Below, one piece after another: positions 34,806 through 45,560 of a DNA stretch of 64,000 nt. The DNA lies in assembly GCA_905221605.1 (NCBI GenBank), contig CAJNDS010000502.1, positions 142,501 to 206,500 on the forward strand. Direction: 5' to 3'. Position numbers and translations under genes: made by a program. Under the pieces are notes generated by a model. That model searched no databases, had not been told where the DNA came from, and worked only from the letters and a program-made list of their open reading frames with translations. Source of the stretch: Symbiodinium natans. Taxonomy: Eukaryota > Sar > Dinophyceae > Suessiales > Symbiodiniaceae. The stretch's first letter is position 1, and every line of letters starts with the position of its first letter.

Positions 34806-35740
34806 AGCAAGAGCGAGGCGCACGCTGCTCAAGCCTGATCGGCCAGATCCCAGCGGCTGTCAGGGCAAGCAGCTACGCGATGAGAAAGGCCCTGTACTCG
34901 AAGTGGCCACTGCGTAACCGTTTCTTGTTGCAGGCCAGCCGACTCTGCTCGTGAGCTAAGGGCCACTAACCGAGACACTGCCAAGCGAGTCGCCAAGCGA
35001 GTCTAGAACCACCCTGCTGCACGACATGTGCACGATGGGAGCATTGACCGGTCAAGGTCGCAAGTCTCAACGAGCAACATTGACCGACATCACTGCGCAG
35101 ATGAGTGCCGCTGCAGAGTGGGGCATGCCTTGCAAAGTGCGGATGTCCCACCAGTCATTGTGAAAGCTCACACAACATGGTCAAGGGTGCAAAAGCAAGC
35201 TTTCCTTGCCACGGCTGTTGCGAGCAGATGCTAAACACGCCGTGAACTCTGATGCTCATGTCTTCACAAGCGTTCCCCATCCAACACTCTTGGTGGCGTT
35301 GTGGGTACCTCGATCCGGTCACAGCACCCGTGTGGCTTTTCAAGCCCGCCCCTCAAAATCATCGATTCCTCCAGATCAACCAGCTGGTACAACGCGCGCC
35401 TCATGTGACGGGTGGCTCGTGTCTCTCGCCAGGAAGAGAGGGGGCTGAGAGATAGGCTAACACCCTTCAGTGCCTGTCTGGAAGCACCATGCGCATGCTG
35501 TGACGCACATTCGCCCCTCCACGTCGTCGGCAGGCACGGAGGTTCCACTCCCAGGACGACATACCTCGGCACTTCTTCACGATCACTTGGCACCACATGG
35601 GCAGCTGCAGCACGCCTCAGGGGCCGAATCACAATGCCTTGGCCCAGATGCAATGCTGTGTGCACGACACACACTGATCAAGCCCTGATCGACCAGGTCC
35701 CAGCTGTGGCTGTAAGAGGCGGGAACCAATCCTAACCTCT
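34806..35740 (+). repeat. Duplicated block A, copy 1
   Basis: Nearly identical to 37325-38248 (offset about 2516-2519 bp). It holds small frames on both strands that recur in each copy. Differences are single bases plus a 2-4 bp indel near 35604. Confidence 0.88.
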
Positions 35741-37324
35741 GGCAAGCACCCACGGAAGGCAAAGCGGCCACAGCCAAAGTGCCGGGTTTAGATGCAGCTA
35801 CCCAGCTGCTTCCTGCTGGCACACTAGAGGCTGCAGCTACACAGAAGACCGCAGGCGGCTGCTTTGTGAGGGCAGCACATGATGCACAGAGGCTGCCCAC
35901 AAGATGAAGCTCACCACGACCACCTCTTCGACCCAGCATTCCACCCCACAGAGACATCACGTTCGGTTCCTCAGATTGAAGTGCGGCCGTCGATGTTCTT
36001 AGTGCCCTCAAGAGGACACCCCAATATTTCGACAGTTACCAAAACCTGAATATACACCCTACTTCAGATCGCATCGAAGAGAGCGCTTCGGTGGCCCGAA
36101 TCGGGTAGATGCCGAATCATCTGAGCAATGCGCCGGATTCGGCGCGCTGACGCTGCTGAGGACACGCGCTAGCCTGCACACTGCCAAGCCAGTCTATTGC
36201 ATCCTAGTTCTTAAGGGATGACGCCGCAAGCGATCAAGGCACTCTGCGGCGTGCACGATGGGTCTTCTCACAAGAGTTGGACAGCGGACTTGTTCATGGT
36301 GGACCTGGCGATCACAAGCACGTGGTTTGCAGCACGCACTAATCAAGCCCTGATCGATCAGATCCCAGCTGTGGCTCTCAGGCAAGGTAGCCGTCCTTAA
36401 CCTCGAGCAAAATGTAAGGCGAGCGGCCAGAGCGAAACCGCTGCAAGCTGCTTCCGCTCGTGGGCTGGAGGCTGCAGCTGTGAAACGCCTTCATGAAATG
36501 TTTCGTGATGGCCGCAGGACGCGCTACACAAGAAAAGCTCAAGATGCCGAGCCGCAACGACATCGTGTCCGTTTCACCAGATCGCTGCGCAGAAAAAGCG
36601 CTCCCGATGACACGAACCATCACATCCTCCGGCATGCAAACGGGGCTTGTCAGAAGAGCTGGAGAGGGAACCGGCTTTACGTTGCTCCAGGCGATCGCAA
36701 ACAGGTGCGCAGCGAACACTCATCAATCCCTGATCGAGCACATCCCAGCCGTGGCTGTTCGGAAGGGTAACCACCCCTAACCTCCAGTAAGCCTTTGCAA
36801 GGCAACCACAGCCCGTTGCAGGCCAGAGTCTTTCTGCTCGCATGCCAGAGGCTGCAGCTGTGAAAAATTTGCAGCGCAGCTGCTTCCAGCGCATGCTTCA
36901 CAGAGGCTGCCCACTAAAGATGAAGCTCACCACGACGCGCTCGGGGCATCCCACCCCACAAAGACATCAGGTTCGGTTCATCAGATCGAAGCCAAGAGAA
37001 CGTTCCGTGAAAGCGCTACGCGTGTCGCGAGCAAGGGAGATGTCGGATCATCTGTGCGATGTGCAGGCAGGAGACACGCTAGCCTGGACGCTGCCAAGCC
37101 CGTCAACCACCGTGACCGTGTCTTGCCCGACATTGCTGAGAGTCCTACGCCCAACACTCGATGCAGGACGCGTCATCAAAAGGCAGAGAGTGAGGTTGTA
37201 GGGCGAACCCCCGACACCCGCAGGAGTCTCAGGCGTCCCGTAACAGGACATACTATAAGGCTACGAGGAGCTTGACGGACCCTGAAGAGGCCAGGCCAAG
37301 AGGAGCTTTACTGGCCAAGGTGGC

Positions 37325-38248
37325 AAGAGCGAGGCGCACGCTGCTCAAGCCTGATCGGCCAGATCCCAGCGGCTGTCAGGGCAAGCAGCTACGCGATGAG
37401 AAAGGCCCTGTACTCGAAGTGGCCACTGCGTAACCGTTTCTTGTTGCAGGCCAGCCGACTCTGCTCGTGAGCTAAGGGCCACTAACCGAGACACTGCCAA
37501 GCGAGTCGTCAAGCGAGTCTAGGACCACCCTGCTGCGCGACATGTGCACGATGGCAGCATTGACCGGTCAAGGTCGCAAGTCTCAACGAGCAACATTGAC
37601 CGACATCACTGCGCAGATGAGTGCCGCTGCAGAGTGGGGCATGCCTTGCAAAGTGCGGATGTCCCACCAGTCATTGTGAAAGCTCACACAACATGGTCAA
37701 GGGTGCAAAAGCAAGTCTTCCTTGCCACGGCTGTTGCGAGCAGATGCTAAACACGCCGTGAACTCTGATGCTCATGTCTTCACAAGCGTTCCCCATCCAA
37801 CACTCTTGGTGGCGTTGTGGGTACCTCGATCCGGTCACAGCACCCGTGTGGCTTTTCAAGCCCGCCCCTCAAAATCATCGATTCCTCCAGATCAACCAGC
37901 TGGTACAACGCACGCCTCATGTGACAGGTGGCTCGTGTCTCTCGCCAGGAAGAGAGGGGGCTGAGAGATAGGCTAACACCCTTCAGTGCCTGTCTGGAAG
38001 CACCATGCGCATGTTGTGACGCACACTCGCCCCTCCACGTCGTCGGCAGGCACGGAGGTTCCACTCCCAGGACTACATACCTCGGCACTTCTTCACGATC
38101 ACTTGGCACCACATGGGAAGCTGCACGCCTCCGGGGCAGAATCACAATGCCTTGGCCCAGATGCAATGCTGTGTGCACGACACACACTGATCAAGCCCTG
38201 ATCGACCAGGTCCCAGCTGTGGCTGTAAGAGGCGGTAACCAATCTTAA
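37325..38248 (+). repeat. Duplicated block A, copy 2
   Basis: Second, nearly identical copy. Its left border, AAGAGCGAGGCGCACGCTGC, is the same as in copy 1, while the sequence to its left differs. Confidence 0.88.
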
Positions 38249-39429
38249 CCTTGGGCAAGCTTGCACGGGAACCGCCCACGGCGCGACCATTCGTAGCAGG
38301 CCAGCAGACTCTACTCAGCTGCTTTTGCTCGCGAGCTAAAGGCTACAGTTGTGAAAAAAGCTGTCAGCGGATGCTTTGGCAGGGCTGCTAGCAGAAGCTA
38401 CACTGAGGCTGCCGACATGAAGAAAGGCTCAAGCTAACCTGGACACTGCCAAGACCGTTGAGGGCATCCGTATACTTCAGGGATGACACTGCGAACAGTC
38501 GTTGCATTCTGAGGCAAAATGGAAGAGACGGCTTCTCGCACGACCTAGACACAGCGAACTTGTGACGCTGCACCTGGTGAACGCACACACGTTTGGAGCG
38601 CACACTGATCAAGCCCTGATCGACCAGGTCCCAGCTGTGGCTGTAAGAGGCGGTAACCAATCTTAACCTTGGGCAATCCCCTGCAGGGGAAGCGTCCACG
38701 GCGAAAGCAGGCCAGCAGACTCTACTCAGCTGCTTTTGCTCGTGAGCTAGAGGCGGCAGTTGTGAACAAGCTTTCAGCAGATGCTTTGCCAGGGCTGCTA
38801 GCAGAAGCTACACTGAGGCTGCCGACATGAAGAAAGGCCCACCACGACCCGGCCCGTGCCGAAGCAGTCCGAACCGCACAGACATCACGTCTCGTTCATT
38901 AGATCGCATCGAAAAGAGCGCTACGTGCAAGCCCTGTGTGTCGACAGTAGGGGAGATGTCTGATCATTTCTGCAATGCGCAGGCGCTGGTGCGCTGACAA
39001 TCCTGTGGCCTGGACACTGCCAAGACCGTCGAAAGCATCCGTATACTTCAGGGATGACACTGCGAACAGTCGATGCATTCTGTGGCGAAATGGAAGAGAT
39101 TGCTTCTCGCAGGACGCGGAGGGGCGCACTTGTTCATGCACTTGGTGAACGCACACACGTTTGGGGCGAGCACTGATCAAGTCCTGATCGACCAGGTCCC
39201 AGCCGTGGCTGTAAGGCAAGGTGACCACCCTTAACCTCGGGCAAACCCATGTCAGGCAAGCTGCGAAAGCGAAGCCGCTCGTTGCTACGACATCACGTCC
39301 GGCCCAGTCCGAAGATTTTGGATTCGGCTTGCAATGCCCAAAATGCACGGGCTTCGGTGCGCTGACTAGGGTGTAGACCCAAAGGGATGGGGACAGCAAT
39401 CCGCACAGTCCGCGGCATGTCTTTTCGAC

Positions 39430-40173
39430 ACTGCCAAGCGAGTCTAGGACCACCCTGCTGCGCGACATGTGCACGATGGCAGCATTGACCGGCCAAGGTC
39501 GCAAGTCTCAACGAGCAACATTGACCGACATCACTGCGCAGATGAGTGCCGCTGCAGAGTGGGGCATGCCTTGCAAAGTGCGGATGTCCCACCAGTCATT
39601 GTGAAAGCTCACACAACATGGTCAAGGGTGCAAAAGCAAGTCTTCCTTGCCACGGCTGTTGCGAGCAGATGCTAAACACGCCGTGAACTCTGATGCTCAT
39701 GTCTTCACAAGCGTTCCCCATCCAACACTCTTGGTGGCGTTGTGGGTACCTCGATCCGGTCACAGCACCCGTGTGGCTTTTCAAGCCCGCCCCTCAAAAT
39801 CATCGATTCCTCCAGATCAACCAGCTGGTACAACGCGCGCCTCATGTGACAGGTGGCTCGTGTCTCTCGCCAGGAAGAGAGGGGGCTGAGAGACAGGCTA
39901 ACACGCTTCAGTGCCTGTCTGGAAGCACCACGCGCATGCTGTGACGCACACTCGCCCCTCCACGTCGTCGGCAGGCACGGAGGTTCCACTCCCAGGACGA
40001 CATACCTCGGCACTTCTTCACGATCACTTGGCACCACATGGGAAACTGCACGCCTCCGGGGCAGAATCACAATGCCTTGGCCCAGATGCAATGCTGCGTG
40101 CACGACACACACTGATCAAGCCCTGATCGACCAGGTCCCAGCTGTGGCTGTAAGAGGCGGTAACCAATTTTAA
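39430..40173 (+). repeat. Duplicated block A, copy 3 (left-truncated)
   Basis: Matches copy 2 from GACACTGCCAAGCGAGTCTA onward (offset about 1925 bp). The first ~160 bp of the block is replaced by other array sequence. Confidence 0.87.
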
Positions 40174-41870
40174 CCTTGGGCAGTCCCCTGCAGGAGAAGC
40201 GGCCACGGCGAAACCATTCGTAGCAGGCCAGCAGACTCTACTCAGCTGCTTTTGCTCGTGAGCTAGAGGCTGCAGTTGTGAACAAGCTCTCAGCAGATCC
40301 TTTGCCAGGGCTGCTAGCAGAAGCTACACTGAGGCTGCCGACATGAAGAAAGGCTCACCACGACCCGGCCCGTGCCGAAGCAGTCCGAACCGCACAGACA
40401 TCACGTCTCGTTCATTAGATCGCATCGAAGAGAGCGCTACGTGCAAGCCCTCTGTGAAGAGAGTAGGGAAGATGTCCGATCATTTCTGCAATGTGCAGGC
40501 GTCGGTGCGCTGACGATGCTGTGAAGACAAGCTAACCTGGACACTGCCAAAACCGTCTAGGGCATCCGTATACTTAAGGGATGACATCGCGAACAGTCGC
40601 TGCATTCTGTGGCAAAATGGAAGAGACGGCTTCTCGCACGACCTAGACACAGCGAACTTTTGACGTTGCACCTGGTGAACGCACACACGTTTGGAGCGCA
40701 CATTGATCAAGCCCTGATCGACCAGGTCCCAGCTGTAGCTGTAAGAGGCGGTAACCAATTTTAACCTTGGGCAGTCCCCTGCAGGAGAAGCGGCCACGGC
40801 GAAACCATTCGTAGCAGGCCAGCAGACTCTACTCAGCTGCTTTTGCTCGTGAGCTAGAGGCTGCAGTTGTGAACAAGCTCTCAGCAGATCCTTTGCCAGG
40901 GCTGCTAGCAGAAGCTACACTGAGGCTGCCGACATGAAGAAAGGCTCACCACGACCCGGCCCGTGCCGAAGCAGTCCGAACCGCACAGACATCACGTCTC
41001 GTTCATTAGATCGCATCGAAGAGAGCGCTACGTGCAAGCCCTCTGTGAAGAGAGTAGGGAAGATGTCCGATCATTTCTGCAATGTGCAGGCGTCGGTGCG
41101 CTGACGATGCTGTGAAGACAAGCTAACCTGGACACTGCCAAAACCGTCTAGGGCATCCGTATACTTAAGGGATGACATCGCGAACAGTCGCTGCATTCTG
41201 TGGCAAAATGGAAGAGACGGCTTCTCGCACGACCCGTAGGGGCGGACACTGTTTCATGCACTTGTGGTGAACGCACACACGTCTGGGGCGAGTGCTGATC
41301 AAGCCCCTGATCGACCAGGTCGCAGCTGTGGCTGTAAGGAAAGGTGGACCACCCTTAACCTCGGGCAAACCCATGGAAGGCAAGCGGCCAAAGCGAATCC
41401 TCTCGTTGCTACGAGATCACGTCCGGCCCAGTCCCAAGATGTTGGATTCGGCTTGCAATGCCAAAATGCACGGGCTTCGGTACGCTGACTAGGGTGTAGA
41501 CCCAGGGATGGGAACCGTAATCCGCGCAATCCGCGGCATGTCTTTTCACAAGACCTGGACAGTGCGAACTTTTGACGTTGCACCTGGTGAACGCACACAC
41601 GTTTGGAGCGCACATTGATCAAGCCCTGATCGACCAGGTCCCAGCTGTAGCTGTAAGAGGCGGTAACCAATTTTAACCTTGGGCAGTCCCCTGCAGGAGA
41701 AGCGGCCACGGCGAAACCATTCGTAGCAGGCCAGCAGACTCTACTCAGCTGCTTTTGCTCGTGAGCTAGAGGCTGCAGTTGTGAACAAGCTCTCAGCAGA
41801 TCCTTTGCCAGGGCTGCTAGCAGAAGCTACACTGAGGCTGCCGACATGAAGAAAGGCTCACCACGACCCG
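40114..41870 (+). repeat. Nearly identical ~589-bp units within the array
   Basis: 40114-40680 repeats at 40703-41220 and again, in part, from about 41610, with runs of hundreds of identical bases (for example CAGGAGAAGCGGCCACGGCG at about 40190, 40779 and 41693). This is the youngest part of the array. Confidence 0.85.
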
Positions 41871-43895
41871 GCCCGTGCCGAAGCAGTCCGAACCGCACAG
41901 ACATCACGTCTGGTTCATTAGATCGCATCGAAGAGGGCGCTACGTGCAAGCCCTCTGTGTCGAGAGTAGGGAAGATGTCCGATCATTCATGCAATGCGCA
42001 GGCGCTGGTGCGCTGACAATGCTGTGGAGACAAGCCAGCCGTGGCACTGCCAAGACCGGCTAGGGCATCCGCATACTTAAGGGATGACACCGCGAACAGT
42101 CGTGGCATTCTGTGGCAGAGTGAAGAGATGGCTTCTGGCAAGACCTGGACAGAGCTTTTTTCACGTTGCACCTGCACAAACATGTGCTGCAGCGAGCACT
42201 GATCAGGCCCTGATCGAGCAGATCACATGTCAGATTGCGCGGTTTTCAGAATGTCTGACAGCATCTGAGAGCATCTCAAAGCATTTCAAATCATCTAAGA
42301 GAGCCACCCTCGACCAGCGACTACGCAGCGCGTGGCAGTGTCCATGCTGGAGCGTTTTAGTCGAAATCGCCTAGTCTCGGCTGAAACTGACTTTTCCAGA
42401 ACCTTCCGTTGCTCCCGGGAACCGGACGCGCAATCCTGCAAGACTCCTCATTGGGGGCAGTAGGGGAGTTGGGGAACCATCTCTCAGCTTACAAAACAGC
42501 TTAGATCTGCAAAGTCACTCAAATCGGTCCCAGGCCCCAATCCTAAAACCCCAGCAAGTGGGACCTCTCCTCCAAGGAGCAGTGGCCTCCTGCACTCCGC
42601 CTCCAGCCTCCAATAGCTACCACACTCTGACGACACGCTCTGACGAGGGCGGGCTGCATCCGATGTATGTGCTTCGAACTTACGTCATCTCTTCTTTGCA
42701 AGGGCCTCCTTGGAGAGGCCTCCTGGAAGAGGGGCTTTTTGAAGGCCTCCGAAGATGGGTCGCCTCTGCGGCTTACCAGCGGTACTAGGCAAGTCAAGAG
42801 GCCGTCAAGCATAGGCGGAGCGCGCGTCAGAGCGCCCAAAGCCTGGGCCACGAACGTGAGGCCAGTGGCATCGGTGGCATCGGTGGCATCACTGACACAC
42901 AGCATCGCTGCTTGCGGCTTCACGCCTTGCAGGTGCGTTGTTGCCTCATTGCCTCACAAGCATGCAGACTGCACTCTAGGCTGCGCCTCAAGCGGCAACA
43001 AGTACTCACCTCCTTCGGAATCTGGAAGTGACAAAGTCGGGCCTCTAGAGCCCTCGGATGCTTACAGCGGCATTAGACAGGTCAAGCCTGTTGCACCCTT
43101 GCTGCGAGCCAGCATCCAAGCTGCCTGGCCCTCTGAGAGGACTCCTCTCTGTTGATTTCCACACATAAGAGAATGTCTGCTCACTTAGACACGTCGCCTC
43201 TCACTTGCCTTAAAACGGAGTGAAGGCTCCACTGATGAGGCCGATGCTGCCAAAAAAGCACGCTAGCCTGGACACTGCCATGACAATCTAGGCCATCTTA
43301 CTTCGACAGGCGCGCAATCTGCGGCAAGACAGATCTTCTCACAAGAGTCGAACAGCGGACTTGTTCATGGCGGACCTGGCGATCACAAACGCGTGTTGCA
43401 GCACGCACTCATCAAGCCCTGATCGAGCAAATCCCAGCTGTGGCTCTCAAGCAAGGTAGCCACCCTCAAGCTCGAGGCGCTGCAGTGTCCCGGGTCGGGC
43501 AGATGTCGAATCATCTCAGCAAGGCCCCGCATTCGGCACGCTGACTCAACTCTGCCGAGCCCGAAAAAACGCGCTAGCCTGGACACTGCCAAGCCAGTCT
43601 ACGCGCCACGAACCATCAACGCATGATGCGGCATGGTCTTGCTGTATACAAGTGTGGACGATGTTATTTGTGAACGTGCCCGAACAACCATCCTCACGGC
43701 CTACCCCTGGCCCCAACATTCCGAACCGCAAAGGTATCACGTCCGGTTCATCCGATTGAAATAGGGTCTTTATCTCAAATATCCCCAAAGGGCACCCGAT
43801 AAAGACATTTACCAAAGCCTGAATATAAACCCTACTTCAGATCGAATCAAAGGGGGCGCCACGGTGTCCTGAGTCGGGCAGCTGTCGAATCATTT

Positions 43896-45240
43896 GTGCA
43901 ATGCGCAGGCGTCGGTGTGCTGACGCTTCCGAGCCCCAAACAACACGCTGGCCTGGACACCGCCAAGACAGTCTACGCCATCCGAATTCTTAAGGAATGG
44001 TGCCACGAACCATCAGCCCATGATGCGGCACACTACCGGGGAGTCTCACAAGACCTGGACAGCCGACTTCTTCATGTTGCACCGGGCGACCACACACACA
44101 CCTGTGTGCAGCGCACCTTGATCAAGCCCTGATCGAGGAGGTCCCAGCTGCGGCTGTAAGGGAAGGAAGCCAATCTTAACCGCGGGCAAGCCCATGCAAG
44201 GGAAGCGGCCACAGCGAAGCCGTCCCCTGCAGCTGCGCCAGCAGCACATCTGACACAAGAAAAGCTCAACATTCGGAACTGCAATGACAGCATGTCTTGT
44301 CCATCAGATCGCTGCGCACAGAGGGCCACAGTGTCGCGAGTCCGGCAGATGTCGACTCTGAGGAATGCGCAGGCCTCCGCGAGCTGACTCGGGCATCCGT
44401 AACTCGTAACTCTGAAGCAGCGCATTCTGCGGCGTGCAAGCAGGGCTTTGTCGCAATACCGAAGCCGTGCCGCCTGCTGATGGCAGGCGCGCAGCGAGCA
44501 CTGGTCAAGCCCTGATCGGCCAGAGCCCAGCTGTCGTCGCTTGGGAAAGTAGCCGCCCTTAACCTCGAGTAAGCTCATGCAAGGCAAGTGGCCACTGCGA
44601 AACCGTCCGTTGCAGGCCAGCAGACTCTACCCACCTCCATCTACCCAGCTGCTTTCTGCTGGTGCGAAGCTGCAACTGTGAACAAATGAGAGCTGCCAAC
44701 ACATGCCGCACAGACGTTGCACACAACAGCAAGCTCACCACGACCAGCCCGTGGTCCCCACATTCCACCCAGCAAGGACGTCACGTTCCGTTCATCAGAT
44801 CGAAGACAAGAGAGCCCTACACACAAAACCCCCATGTCGAAAGCGGGGGAAATCTCGGATCAAACCTATCGCAAGGGAGGGACATCTCGGATCATGTGCA
44901 ATGCCCAGGCGTCGGTGTGCTGATGCTTCCGAGCCCCAAACAACACGCTGGCCTGGACACCGCCAAGACAGTCTACGCCATCCTAATTCTTAAGGAATGG
45001 TGCCACGAACCATCAGCCCATGATGCGGCACACTACCGGGGAGTCTCACAAGACCTGGACAGCCGACTTCTTCATGTTGCACCGGGCGACCACACACCCC
45101 TGTGCGCAGCGCACCTTGATCAAGCCCTGATCGAGGAGGTCCCAGCTGCGGCTGTAAGGGAAGGAAGCCAATCTTAACCGCGGGCAAGCCCATGCAAGGG
45201 AAGCGGCCACAGCGAAGCCGTCCCCTGCAGCTGCGCCAGC
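43896..45240 (+). repeat. ~1-kb tandem pair within the array
   Basis: 43905-44390 and 44904-45385 are nearly identical, both starting at CAGGCGTCGGTGTGCTGA and running through the core. Small differences include a 4-bp change in the CACACACA tract (44088 versus 45090). Confidence 0.85.
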
Positions 45241-45560
45241 AGCACATCTGACACAAGAAAAGCTCAACATTCGGAACTGCAATGACAGCATGTCTTGTCC
45301 ATCAGATCGCTGCGCACAGAGGGCCACAGTGCGAGTCCGGCAGATGTCGACTCTGAGGAATGCGCAGGCCTCCGCGAGCTGACTCGGGCATCCGTAACTC
45401 GTAACTCTGAAGCGACGACACCACGAACAATCAGCACATTCTGCGGCGTGCAAGCAGGGCTTCGTCGCAATACCGAAACCGTGCCGCCTGCTGATCGCAG
45501 GCGCGCAGCGAGCACTGGCCAAGCCCTGATCGACCAGAGCCCAGCTGTCGTCGTTTGGGA

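Larger units (their letters stand above)
34450..45560. repeat. 11-kb mosaic array built around a ~60-bp core (about 19 copies)
   Basis: The core on plus reads TGATCAAGCCCTGATCGACC then AGGTCCCAGCTGTGGCTGTA or a variant, usually followed by GG(T/C)(A/G)ACCA and TTAACC. Copies lie near 34514, 34838, 35676, 36345, 36727, 37357, 38192, 38610, 39179, 40118, 40707, 41301, 41621, 42203, 43415, 44125, 44506, 45119 and 45520. Spacing runs from ~320 to ~1210 bp. Between cores a looser consensus recurs: GGCAAGC..CGGCCAC..CGAAACC, GCAGGCCAGCAGACTCTACT, AGAGGCTGCAGTTGTGAA, CATCACGT(T/C), TTCAT(T/C)AGATCG, GACACTGCCAAGAC and CTTAAGGGATGAC. In the minus frame the core reads S(H/R/Y)SWDL(V/L/I)DQGLIS in most copies. 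No tRNA-type B box or poly(A) end was found, so a SINE origin is not shown. Confidence 0.82.

Noticed and set aside
43225-43260. Hammerhead ribozyme-like CTGATGAGGCCGAT
   Set aside because: The required CGAAA part and paired stems are not in place.
34450-45560. SINE interpretation of the ~60-bp core
   Set aside because: No B box, no poly(A) or simple-repeat tail and no target duplications were seen around the cores.
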